The notes below the pieces were generated by a model. It was not told the DNA's origin, made no database searches, and saw nothing but the letters and a program-made list of their open reading frames with translations. Made by a program: the position numbers and the translations under genes. This document shows, one piece after another, positions 1 through 7,594 of a DNA stretch of 38,187 nt (positions are counted from its first letter, which is position 1; every line of letters begins with the position of its first letter). The DNA is from a gamma proteobacterium symbiont of Ctena orbiculata (GTDB taxonomy: Bacteria; Pseudomonadota; Gammaproteobacteria; Chromatiales; Chromatiaceae), in NCBI GenBank assembly GCA_003094535.1, contig NATV01000089.1, positions 1-38,187 on the forward strand. Direction: 5' to 3'.

Positions 1-1091
1 TTTTCGGCGTTGTAGGTAAAGTGTAAAAAAGCACCGAATCGATTCCGGATCTCTTCCACCAGACCATTCGCGAAGTAAGTATAGGTATAGCGTTGAACAC
101 CCCTGTCATCAGTGGCCTCGGTCTGTCCGATGTTATTCAGATGATAAACTTTTCCATGATAGGCGATACTGCCCATACCCCCCGTTGTAGTGTCAAAACC
201 AATGGGGTCCATATAGGGATTAGAGGACCAGCCACCACTACCGCTATCGTCAAACAATACCCGCTTGACATGGTGTCCAATGGTGAATATACCGAGCCGG
301 GCGCCATCTTCAAAAGTCTGTAAAGAAAATCCCGGTTGACCTGTATTAAACCAAGGTAAGCCGCTTGTAGGCGGACCATTAGGGTCATCGCTTAATGGGG
401 ATTGATAGACACGAGTATAACGAAGTGGGTCAGCGCCAGCGCCCTGGTAGTCGGTTTCGATTTGGACCTTCTGACCGGAGGCACAATCAATGGGATTACC
501 AAATTCAGTATTACTCTTCTTGCAGTCGCGCTCAGAAATATTTATAGGTGGGCACAATTGACCTTGGTTGTTTACACGATACTCATAGATTTTTGTAACA
601 TTCGGCTCATATTTAGCCCAGGTCGATGTTTCCATAGGAGCGCATTCATTACCCTCGAGATTTTCAGCGCAACCACAGACCTTGGGTACTGCACATTTTA
701 ATTCGCCATTTATTAGAGTAGGTGAGCCAATTGTTATCAATTCACTTCCTAAATTGTAACTACAGTGATCTAAAATCACGTCATGCAAAGTTATACTGCC
801 ATGCTCTGGGTGGTCTGGATCATCATTAGTTTCACAATACTCTCTAAATACTCCATATTCATCTGTGTCCGACCAATAGTACATTGTTGTAACTGGGAAG
901 AGCCACCAGTAAGGTTGATCTTCAATAACTTTACTAAATGCTTCACTCTGGGTAAGCCATTTCCCTGTTCGATAGTTATTTCTTTGGCATTCATATGTAA
1001 GAACAGGTGGTAAGTATTCAGTTGCGTAAAGTATCTCAGAGAAAACTATAATAACTAATAGTAAATATTGTTTATTAGACAATGAACGCAC
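1..1091 (-). CDS. Rhs-repeat protein, N-terminal part (3' end beyond left edge)
   Basis: I read one uninterrupted minus-strand frame of about 363 codons from a GTG at 1091-1089 to the left edge. An AGGAG lies a few bases upstream of the GTG. The N-terminus has a short hydrophobic stretch (YLLLVIIVFSEILYA), consistent with a signal peptide, then a Cys-rich segment. Around residue 199 comes NPIDCASGQKVQIETDYQG followed by LRYTRVYQS, the conserved entry into Rhs/YD proteins. After it come YD-type segments such as RYTYTYFANGLVEEIRNRFG. Rhs proteins are large secreted or surface shells that often carry a toxin at the C-terminus. That end is outside the window, so no toxin can be named. Base composition is AT-rich compared with genes after 2167, suggesting acquisition. 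Confident in the family, not in the role. Confidence 0.85.
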   Translation of the reverse strand, partial: MRSLSNKQYLLLVIIVFSEILYATEYLPPVLTYECQRNNYRTGKWLTQSEAFSKVIEDQPYWWLFPVTTMYYWSDTDEYGVFREYCETNDDPDHPEHGSITLHDVILDHCSYNLGSELITIGSPTLINGELKCAVPKVCGCAENLEGNECAPMETSTWAKYEPNVTKIYEYRVNNQGQLCPPINISERDCKKSNTEFGNPIDCASGQKVQIETDYQGAGADPLRYTRVYQSPLSDDPNGPPTSGLPWFNTGQPGFSLQTFEDGARLGIFTIGHHVKRVLFDDSGSGGWSSNPYMDPIGFDTTTGGMGSIAYHGKVYHLNNIGQTEATDDRGVQRYTYTYFANGLVEEIRNRFGAFLHFTYNAE

Positions 1092-1691
1092 GACACATTC
1101 TCCTAGAAAGTTATTTGTCTTGTCCTTTCTTGCAAATCCGCTAGCTGATAACAACTGTTCATACTCTTTCCAATTCAACAACATCAGTATTAAGCACTGA
1201 CCAATCTACAACACTGTAGATCGATAAGAGAAGTAAAGCCTACTTAGCAGAATACGACTTGAAACTGTAATGTGATTGAGACGGAAGTTTGAGTGGATAC
1301 TCCCTTGTTTTTTTGTACATAGTCATTCCTTTACGAGTAACGTACCATTGGTATGTCGCGTAGCCTATCCTAATTGGTTTTTTTTAATCAATGTTTATCA
1401 GGGGCACAATTAATGATAAATTGACTTAAATCATGTCTCGAATATATGACGAATCTGTCAACTAGGGAAATATCACAAAGTGACAGGAACAGTTCAGCGG
1501 ATAATCTGAAACCCCACCCCAAGATACCTATTTTCACACTCGACGGGTATTTAAACGCAATACCACCGAATTTATATATAGAGTATATGGAGAATAAGGG
1601 GCACCTGTTAAATGTTTTTACTTACGGATATCCAAAGTTGTAACTTATACAAATGGCTTAATGATCCAGCAGCTTTTTTATACTTGGAAAG
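1092..1691. other. AT-rich stretch without a convincing gene
   Basis: This is the upstream region of the Rhs gene plus spacer. Two short plus-strand open frames here (1446-1643, and 1612-1893 running on) have no recognisable family, no good ribosome binding site and atypical composition. I see no repeat array, integrase or direct copy of the tRNA 3' end. Confidence 0.5.
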
Positions 1692-1900
1692 TCAGATTTT
1701 GCCAAGGAGATCAGTGCCGAATAGCCATGCGGCAGCAGGGATTGGAGCTGGATCAATTACAGTGAATATTTACCGTATCGCTCCCAAGATAGAAACCAGA
1801 AACAGTCGATGTAACACTACCTTGAAGATCATTATTATAAATACGCGCATACATAATATGGGACATCCACAACAGGCAAACAGAACAGAATAGATGACCA
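1692..1900 (-). pseudogene. Decayed end of a PEP-CTERM-like exported protein
   Basis: Reading the minus strand, one frame gives ARIYNNDLQGSVTSTVSGF and stops at a TGA. The next frame, between stops, gives PAPIPAAAWLFGTDLLGKI and then a TGA at 1694-1692. After that stop the same frame continues LSKYKKAA. The pattern P-x-P-x-A-A-x-W-L-F-G-(S/T)-x-L-L-G followed by a short basic tail is the signature of PEP-CTERM (exosortase/archaeosortase) sorting signals of the VPVPAAAWLFGSGLLG kind. The frame change and in-frame stop argue for a remnant rather than a working gene. It could be chance in AT-rich DNA, but the match is long. No exosortase gene is in the window. Confidence 0.4.
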
Positions 1901-1964
1901 TTGAGGGTTCATCCTATTTGGCGCTGAAAAACTTCCCGGTCTCCCCAAATTTCCCGTCCAAATT

Positions 1965-1998
1965 AAAAAAGGCCTAGCAGAAACCCGCTAAGCCTTTG
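1965..1998 (-). terminator. Rho-independent terminator of tRNA-Lys
   Basis: On the minus strand AAAGGC-TTAGC and GCTA-GGCCTTT pair across a short loop with one mismatch. They are followed by a run of T (TTTTTT) at 1970-1965. It starts eight bases after the encoded CCA of the tRNA. Confidence 0.8.
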
Positions 1999-2005
1999 AT
2001 TTATA

Positions 2006-2081
2006 TGGTGGGTCGTATAGGAATCGAACCTATGACCACCTGATTAAAAGTCAGATGCTCTACCGACTGAGCTAACGACCC
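2006..2081 (-). tRNA. tRNA-Lys (anticodon TTT)
   Basis: This is a 76-nt cloverleaf including an encoded CCA. The acceptor stem is GGGTCGT/ACGACCC. The D arm contains AGCTCAGTCGGTAGAGC. The anticodon arm CTGACTTTTAATCAG places TTT at 34-36. The T arm carries GGTTCGATTCC. Its 3' end faces the AT-rich Rhs-containing block, the usual side for integration of mobile DNA, although no second attachment copy was found. Confidence 0.95.
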
Positions 2082-2166
2082 GAAAATTCGAACGCGCAAT
2101 ACTACCCTAGAATCATCCCCGAGTGAACCCCATCTTGTATCAATAATGCTCATTTTCCCGGCGGGG

Positions 2167-3207
2167 CTATTTCATCAGGTCGACCGCTTCGCCGCGGGCA
2201 CGCAACTCATCCGCCCTGGCCTGGACGAAGCGCTGGAAGTTGGGTTGCTCGCGGTAGCTGCCGGAGAGGACATAATCCATCACGGCATGGGTGTGAAAGG
2301 TTCGCAGGTAGGCCTCGGAGCGGAAGACCTCGCTGCCCCCGCTGTCGAAGAAGAGCATGCTCGGGGCGTATTGAATCCCCAGACGCTCGGCCCAGTCAGT
2401 CGCCTTCATTCTTTCGCCGTTCGGCGTGATCAACTCTTCGCCGGACCAGATATCCACCAGCGCCACATCGAATCCCTCCAGGGCCTCCCGCAGCGCGGGT
2501 TGCGGCAATATCTCCTGGTGCAGTTCATCGCAGGGTGGGCACTGTTTCATCTCCATCAAGACCAGCAGCGGCTTCGCGCTGCCCTGCCCGGTGCGACGCA
2601 GATCCATCGGCGGCTGCAGGTAGTCCGCCTGGCGATGCAGCCTGCCGCTCGAAGCCACCGGCTGCCTGTGCGCAAGATAGTCGCGGAAGGAGAGCCTGCG
2701 CTCCTCGCCATCCGCGACATAGTCGAGGGCCGCCAGAAAGCGATGGGGTGCGTAATAGCCGTTGATCCGCAACACCCGCTGCCCCTGCTCGTTGAGAAAG
2801 AGCAGCGTGGGGGTGTACATCACCTTCATCGATGCCGCGAAGGCCTTTTCGGTGGTGCTCTCACCCCGCAGCCCGGTTACCTCCCTGTCCCCCCAGATAT
2901 TGATCGCGATCAGCTGGAAGGCCTGTTTCGTCTTGTCCACGATCGCCTTGAGGGAGAAATTCTCATTCAGCAGTTTGGCGCAATAGGGACAGCCGTCCTG
3001 GTGAAAATAGAGGACCAGGCGTTTGCCCTCATCCGCCGCCTCCTGCAGATCCTCCTGAAGATCGAGAAAGGAGTTTTTGAACCAGACCGGTTTTTCATGG
3101 AAGCCCGGATTGACCAGGCCCTGATCCAAGCCCTTCCCCTCCCCGGCTGCCTGCAGCTGTGACGCGCCGAAGAGCAATGAAATCGATAGTGCGATGTGCT
3201 TCAGCAT
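2167..3207 (-). CDS. Exported protein with two tandem thioredoxin folds (SoxW-like)
   Basis: The protein has 346 residues. An N-terminal signal peptide (about residues 1-20, ending QLQA) sends it to the periplasm. The first thioredoxin-like domain has CPYC at 73-76 and the cis-Pro loop YTPTLLF near 132. The second has CPPC at about 223-226 and YAPSMLFF near 292. Both redox pairs are intact, so a thiol-disulfide role is likely, for example reducing or shuttling electrons to periplasmic proteins. Similar paired domains occur in SoxW/thioredoxin_2-type proteins of sulfur-oxidising bacteria. The gene stands alone between tRNA-Lys and a divergent diguanylate cyclase. Its promoter region carries a dyad at 3252-3271. 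The partner substrate cannot be told from sequence. Confidence 0.8.
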   Translation of the reverse strand: MLKHIALSISLLFGASQLQAAGEGKGLDQGLVNPGFHEKPVWFKNSFLDLQEDLQEAADEGKRLVLYFHQDGCPYCAKLLNENFSLKAIVDKTKQAFQLIAINIWGDREVTGLRGESTTEKAFAASMKVMYTPTLLFLNEQGQRVLRINGYYAPHRFLAALDYVADGEERRLSFRDYLAHRQPVASSGRLHRQADYLQPPMDLRRTGQGSAKPLLVLMEMKQCPPCDELHQEILPQPALREALEGFDVALVDIWSGEELITPNGERMKATDWAERLGIQYAPSMLFFDSGGSEVFRSEAYLRTFHTHAVMDYVLSGSYREQPNFQRFVQARADELRARGEAVDLMK

Positions 3208-3251
3208 CTCTTGTGTCTCTTTCTTGTACCCGGGTAAACAGGAGTAAGGAT

Positions 3252-3276
3252 TTCGACAGATTTTTGTCGAATTATA
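3252..3276 (-). promoter_or_regulatory. -10 box and operator-like dyad of the thioredoxin-fold gene
   Basis: On the minus strand a TATAAT (3276-3271) is followed at once by TTCGACA-N6-TGTCGAA (3271-3252), an inverted repeat with 7-base arms. The dyad would cover the transcription start, a repressor-like position. No clear -35 box was seen. Confidence 0.4.
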
Positions 3277-3376
3277 GTCTCTGAGAGGGGTAAACGACCC
3301 TGGAATGGATGACGTATTTTTGGCGCTAGTGGGATTTTTATGATTTATACCATTGTATTTATTAACTTTTTGTAAA

Positions 3377-3393
3377 TTGGCACGCCTTTAGCA
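3377..3393 (+). promoter_or_regulatory. Sigma-54 (-24/-12) promoter of the diguanylate cyclase
   Basis: TTGGCACGCCTTTAGCA matches the consensus YTGGCACGNNNNTTGCW with one mismatch in the -12 element. It has the diagnostic GG-N10-GC spacing. The predicted start near 3404 leaves a leader of only about 15 bases before the ATG at 3419. Confidence 0.6.
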
Positions 3394-3418
3394 TCAGTAA
3401 GATTGAGATTAGCCTTGA

Positions 3419-4354
3419 ATGAGCTTTTTTACCATGAGCGGCATCTACAGCACACCACAGAAACCTTCCTCCTCTTCCGGGCGGATGTCACACCAATCAG
3501 CGGTGATGGATAGCACCCTGGGTCTGGTATTGGAACTGAGTGGAAAACTGCAGACCACCCTCGAGGTGGATAGTGTGATTGAACTCTTTGCCGATCTCAT
3601 CCTGAGACAATTTCAAACCGATACCCTCAACTATCGTTCCAAGGATGGCGCTATTGCCATCCAGTACGGTGAGAATCCGGAAAGGAACAGGCTGGAATAC
3701 GATCTGAATGTGATGGACAGCGCACTCGGCACGATCTCCGTGAGCCGCAAAAAGCGTTACAAGAAGATCGAGATCCAGCAGATCGAGAATCTTCTCTCCG
3801 CTCTGCTCTATCCTCTGCGTAATGCACTGCTCTATCGGGCAGCCATCGAAAGCGCCTTTATCGACTCATTGACAGGCGTGAAAAACCGCAGCGCCTTCGA
3901 TGCCAACTTCAGTCGCGATATCGAGTTCAACCGTCGCAAGCAGAGCGACCTGTCGCTGCTGGTACTGGATATCGATTTTTTCAAACGAATCAACGATCAG
4001 TACGGCCATGCAGTGGGTGACATGGTGCTGAATGAGATCGCCGCCACCGTGGAGCGGACCATTCGCAGCAGCGACGCCCTCTACCGCTACGGCGGCGAAG
4101 AGTTCGTCGTCGTCCTTAACGATACCAACATCGAAGGCGCCAAGCTTTTGGCAAGGCGTATCCGCCGCAATGTGGAGAACCTGCGCATCAAGGGTCTTAA
4201 GGATCTCCGCATCACCCTCAGCGTGGGCGTCACCGCCTTGGTTGAGCAGGACACGCCGCAGAGTCTCTTCGAACGCGCGGACGGCGCACTCTACCAGGCC
4301 AAGGAAAACGGACGCAATCAGGTGGTCACCGCGGAGATTCCGTTACTGAGCTGA
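3419..4354 (+). CDS. Diguanylate cyclase (GGDEF) with N-terminal GAF-like sensor
   Basis: The protein has 311 residues and no membrane segment. Residues 25-140 form a GAF-like region. The C-terminal half is a GGDEF domain opening with DSLTGVKNRSAF, with the active-site loop YGGEEFVVVL. An RSSD sequence five residues before GGEEF is a canonical product-inhibition (I) site. It should make c-di-GMP from two GTP in the cytoplasm and be feedback inhibited. The start at 3419 lacks a strong Shine-Dalgarno; ATG codons at 3434 or 3486 are alternatives. A sigma-54-type promoter lies just upstream. Its 3' end overlaps the convergent glycosylase gene by 29 bases. The input signal is unknown. Confidence 0.88.
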   Translation: MSFFTMSGIYSTPQKPSSSSGRMSHQSAVMDSTLGLVLELSGKLQTTLEVDSVIELFADLILRQFQTDTLNYRSKDGAIAIQYGENPERNRLEYDLNVMDSALGTISVSRKKRYKKIEIQQIENLLSALLYPLRNALLYRAAIESAFIDSLTGVKNRSAFDANFSRDIEFNRRKQSDLSLLVLDIDFFKRINDQYGHAVGDMVLNEIAATVERTIRSSDALYRYGGEEFVVVLNDTNIEGAKLLARRIRRNVENLRIKGLKDLRITLSVGVTALVEQDTPQSLFERADGALYQAKENGRNQVVTAEIPLLS

Positions 4355-5000
4355 GTGTCGGATAGACACAGAGATCGAACAACGGACAGTCTCCGCAAAC
4401 CGGTCTCGTCCTGCAATACGCCTTGGCATGGACCACGATCAGGGCATGATATTCATTGAAGAGTTCGCTTTCGCTGTCGAGTGCCGCTTCAAAACCCTCA
4501 CGCAACGCATCGTAGCCGTGCTTGCCATCGACCAGTCCCAGACGGCTGAACAGCCTGCGGGTATAGGCATCGATGACAAACACCGGCCGGTCGAAGGCAT
4601 AGAGTAGGATATCGTCTGCGGTCTCCGGTCCGATGCCGTGAACCGTGAGCAGGGATGCGCGCAGCTGTTCCGTCTCCAGCCGCTCCAAGCCCTGATGCTG
4701 TTGCAGAAAGCGGCAAAGGTTGAGCAGGCGTTTCGCCTTGATATTGAAATAGCCCGCCGGACGCAGGGCTGGAGCCAATCTCTCCACCGGCATGGCGAGC
4801 AGGGATTCGAGCGCAAGCCCCCCATCCATCGCCTTGAGATTGGCGATTGCCTTCTCAACATTCGACCAGGCCGTGTTCTGGGTCAGGACGGCCCCCACCA
4901 TCACCTCGAAAGGGGTCTCCGCCGGCCACCAGTGCTGGGTGCCGTAACGCTCGAGGAGTCGACCGTAGATCAGCATCAGGGAGTCAGTCCCGAACTTCAC
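4326..5000 (-). CDS. Endonuclease III-related DNA glycosylase (COG2231 type)
   Basis: This is a helix-hairpin-helix GPD base-excision protein. The HhH is [16 protein letters not shown] and the catalytic Asp lies in [12 protein letters not shown]-terminal 4Fe-4S loop reads [16 protein letters not shown]. The position of the AP-lyase Lys of E. coli Nth (GRKTA) is Glu (GPETA), as in the COG2231/MagIII-like branch. That suggests a monofunctional glycosylase for damaged bases rather than a true Nth. I chose the GTG at 5000 because it overlaps the rluB stop as GTGA. A GTG at 5036 (236 residues) and an ATG at 4976 are also possible. It is the last gene of the rluB operon and convergent with the diguanylate cyclase. 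Confidence 0.82.
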   Translation of the reverse strand: MKFGTDSLMLIYGRLLERYGTQHWWPAETPFEVMVGAVLTQNTAWSNVEKAIANLKAMDGGLALESLLAMPVERLAPALRPAGYFNIKAKRLLNLCRFLQQHQGLERLETEQLRASLLTVHGIGPETADDILLYAFDRPVFVIDAYTRRLFSRLGLVDGKHGYDALREGFEAALDSESELFNEYHALIVVHAKAYCRTRPVCGDCPLFDLCVYPTLSSVTESPR

Positions 5001-5938
5001 CTCGATCGACCGGGTCCGCTGCGTCTGCCTTTCCACGGACTCTTTTCATCGCTCCCGGAGCGCTTGCCCGGTCCCGTTTTCCTGCCTTTCCCACCCTCGG
5101 CAGACTTGGCCGGTTTTGCCACTTTGCGTTCCTTGCGTCGACGCTGCGGGGCGCTGGCTCGAGATTTGGCCGGCTTGACGGCCTTGTGGCCCATGGTGGC
5201 GAGCAGTTCGTTGATCTCCCCTTCACCGAGGTAGCGCCAGCGCCCCACCTTCAGCGCGCTTTCGAGAAACACACTGCCGTAACGCACCCGTTTGAGCCGG
5301 CTGACCCTGGCGCCCACCGCCTCCCACATCCGTCTCACCTCCCGTTGTCTGCCCTCCATGATCACCACGTGAAACCAGCGATTGATTCCCTCGCCCCCCG
5401 ATTCCACGATCTCCTCGAAACGGGCGGGACCATCCTCCAGCTCCACCCCGTGGGTCAATGCCTTCAGCTGCTCCTCGGTGACTTCGCCCATCACCCTGAC
5501 GGCATATTCGCGCTCAACCTGGCGGCTGGGGTGCATCAGTTGATTGGCCAGTTCGCCGTCGGTTGTCAGCAGCAGCAGACCGGAGGAGTTGAGATCGAGG
5601 CGGCCCACCGGGATCCAGCGTCCGTGCTTGAGCTTCGGCATGCGGTCGAACACGGTGCGCCGGCCTTCCGGATCCTTGCGGGTCACCAGCTCGCCCTCCG
5701 GCTTGTTGTAGACGATCACCTCGCGGGTCGGCGTCTCGAGCAGGCGTTTCGCGATCCGCTTGCCATCCACGTAGATGACGTCGCTGGGCTCGATCCGCTG
5801 TCCCAGCTCGGCGACCACGCCGTTGACCTCAACCCGGCCCTCCACAATCCACCCCTCGATCTGGCGCCGCGAACCCATGCCTGCATTGGCCAGGACCTTT
5901 TGCAGGCGCTCGCCGCTCCGCCCGCTACTCTGACTCAT
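4997..5938 (-). CDS. rluB: 23S rRNA pseudouridine(2605) synthase
   Basis: The protein has about 313 residues. The N-terminal S4 RNA-binding domain starts [19 protein letters not shown]. It is followed by the RsuA-type catalytic domain with the nucleophilic Asp in [15 protein letters not shown] long Lys/Arg-rich tail of about 55 residues ([18 protein letters not shown] and onward) follows, typical of RluB and probably rRNA-binding. It modifies helix 89-93 region uridine in the large subunit. The frame is open further upstream but the true start is the ATG at 5938: it matches the family N-terminus and overlaps the scpB end by 14 bases. The scpB-rluB arrangement is common in gammaproteobacteria. 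Confidence 0.92.
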   Translation of the reverse strand: MSQSSGRSGERLQKVLANAGMGSRRQIEGWIVEGRVEVNGVVAELGQRIEPSDVIYVDGKRIAKRLLETPTREVIVYNKPEGELVTRKDPEGRRTVFDRMPKLKHGRWIPVGRLDLNSSGLLLLTTDGELANQLMHPSRQVEREYAVRVMGEVTEEQLKALTHGVELEDGPARFEEIVESGGEGINRWFHVVIMEGRQREVRRMWEAVGARVSRLKRVRYGSVFLESALKVGRWRYLGEGEINELLATMGHKAVKPAKSRASAPQRRRKERKVAKPAKSAEGGKGRKTGPGKRSGSDEKSPWKGRRSGPGRSR

Positions 5939-6743
5939 GGGCCGCGGGCTTGGACGAAGGCTGATCCTCGGCAGCGGGATCGATCGGCTGCTCCTCGGAT
6001 AGGTTCTCACCTGTGTTTGCCGGGGCATGCCCTTCCGCCGTCTCGTCGCCGTCGGATCTCTGGTCAACGAGAGGGATTGTGTCTTCATCCTCGACCGACT
6101 CGAGTCCCTCTTCGTGAACCGCGGTATCGACAGCTGTTGCCTCTGGATGCAGGTCGGACTCCCCCTCCTGCCGCTTGTCGGGATCGACAAGCTCGAGTTC
6201 CCGATTGATCGATTCGAGATCCCTGATCTCGGCCAGGGTCGGCAGATCGTTGAGGCTCTTCAGGTTGAAATAGTCGAGAAACTCCTTGGTGGTGGCATAG
6301 AGGGCCGGTTTGCCGGGCACGTCGCGATGGCCGACCACCCGGACCCACTCCCGCTCGGTCAGGGTCTTGATGATGTTGGTGCTCACCGAAACCCCGCGGA
6401 CATCCTCGATCTCGCCACGGGTTATCGGCTGCCGATAGGCGATCAGCGCCAGGGTCTCCAACAGGGCGCGGGAGTATTTCGGCGGCCGCTCCGCCCAGAG
6501 CTTGGAGATCCAGGGCGAGAGCTCCGCCCGTACCTGGATGCGAAAGCCGTTGCCGACCTCGGTGATCTCAATCCCCCTGCCCTGGTAATCGGCGGTCAAC
6601 TCGGTCAGCACCGCTCTCAGCCGTTTCTTCTCCGGTTCTTCGTCGTCGGGGAAGAGCTGCTGTAGCTGATCGAGATTGAGGGGTCGTCCCGCGGCCAACA
6701 GCGCCGCTTCGACTATCTGTTTTAATCGCTCTTGGTCTGTCAT
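5925..6743 (-). CDS. scpB: SMC-associated segregation and condensation protein B
   Basis: The protein has 272 residues. The N-terminal two-thirds is the paired winged-helix ScpB fold ([58 protein letters not shown]). The last 90 or so residues are an acidic, probably disordered tail, common in proteobacterial ScpB. It binds ScpA and helps load and gate the SMC complex on DNA. scpB starts one base after the scpA stop (TGAAATG), so the two are surely co-translated. smc itself is at 20213-23719. Confidence 0.95.
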   Translation of the reverse strand: MTDQERLKQIVEAALLAAGRPLNLDQLQQLFPDDEEPEKKRLRAVLTELTADYQGRGIEITEVGNGFRIQVRAELSPWISKLWAERPPKYSRALLETLALIAYRQPITRGEIEDVRGVSVSTNIIKTLTEREWVRVVGHRDVPGKPALYATTKEFLDYFNLKSLNDLPTLAEIRDLESINRELELVDPDKRQEGESDLHPEATAVDTAVHEEGLESVEDEDTIPLVDQRSDGDETAEGHAPANTGENLSEEQPIDPAAEDQPSSKPAAHESE

Positions 6744-6744
6744 T

Positions 6745-7569
6745 TCAGGCTGCTTTCGCTTTCACGTGAATGGGGGCGAAGTCCTCCGACTGGACCAGTT
6801 CGAGCAACGAGGCCTTCATCAGCTCGAGGATCGCGAGAAAGGTCACCACCACCCCGAGACGGCCCTCGGTGATATCGAAAAATTCGTTAAACGGGATGAA
6901 GTCCTTGCCGTTCACCAGGTGCATGACATGGGACATCCGTTCCCGCACCGACAGCGGCTCCCGCTCCACCCGGTGGCTGGAGAACATATCCGCGCGCGCC
7001 AGGACATCCTGCAGCGCCAGCAGGATCTCACGCAGGTTCACCTCGGGCTCCCGCTTCTCCACATGCCGTTCCACCAGCTCCGCGTGCCCCTGAAAGGTAT
7101 CCCGGTGCATCTGTTCCAGTCCGTCCAGATCCTCCGCGGCCTGCTTGTAACGCTCGTACTCCTGGAGGCGCCGGATCAGCTCCGCCCTGGGATCCTCGCC
7201 CTCCTCCTCCTCCGTACTCGGTCGCGGCAGCAGCATGCGGGACTTGATCTCCGCCAGCATCGCCGCCATCACCAGATACTCCGCCGCCAGTTCCAGGCGC
7301 AAATCCTTCATCATCTCGATATATTGCACATACTGGTCGGTGATCTCAGAGATGGGGATATCGAGAATATCGAGATTCTGCCGCCGGATGAGATAGAGCA
7401 GCAGGTCCAACGGCCCCTCGAAGGCATCGAGAAAGACCTCCAGGGCATCGGGGGGGATGTAGAGATCGGTGGGCGGCGTCGCCAGCGGCTCGCCCATGAC
7501 CATGGCGAAGGGCATCTCCTCCTGCTCGGGATGGTAGTGGGGATGTTGTTCGACCTCTTCTGCCATCAT
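6745..7569 (-). CDS. scpA: SMC kleisin subunit ScpA
   Basis: The protein has 274 residues. The kleisin N-terminal domain is clear in ALEVFLDAFEGPLDLLLYLI followed by NLDILDIPISEITDQYVQYI. A charged middle (RPSTEEEEGEDPRAELIRRL) leads to the C-terminal winged helix that binds the SMC head (VVTFLAILELMKASLLELVQ). The first 35 residues are a His/Glu/Pro-rich extension. It bridges the two SMC heads in chromosome condensation. It lies 25 bases downstream of trpS and one base before scpB. Confidence 0.95.
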   Translation of the reverse strand: MMAEEVEQHPHYHPEQEEMPFAMVMGEPLATPPTDLYIPPDALEVFLDAFEGPLDLLLYLIRRQNLDILDIPISEITDQYVQYIEMMKDLRLELAAEYLVMAAMLAEIKSRMLLPRPSTEEEEGEDPRAELIRRLQEYERYKQAAEDLDGLEQMHRDTFQGHAELVERHVEKREPEVNLREILLALQDVLARADMFSSHRVEREPLSVRERMSHVMHLVNGKDFIPFNEFFDITEGRLGVVVTFLAILELMKASLLELVQSEDFAPIHVKAKAA

Positions 7570-7594
7570 TGCCCCTCCTGGATACCGCTGTACA

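Noticed and set aside
1446-1893. Two overlapping small plus-strand frames that might be an Rhs immunity or orphan gene
   Set aside because: No ribosome site, no family, and the second is antisense to the PEP-CTERM-like remnant. An Rhs immunity gene would be expected at the far (3') end of the Rhs gene, outside the window.
2146-3162. Plus-strand frame of 338 codons opposite the thioredoxin-fold gene
   Set aside because: The minus strand has a signal peptide and two CxxC thioredoxin domains; the plus frame has none.
4847-6208. Plus-strand frame of 453 codons opposite rluB
   Set aside because: Antisense to rluB and scpB; Pro/Arg/His-rich shadow of high-GC coding DNA.
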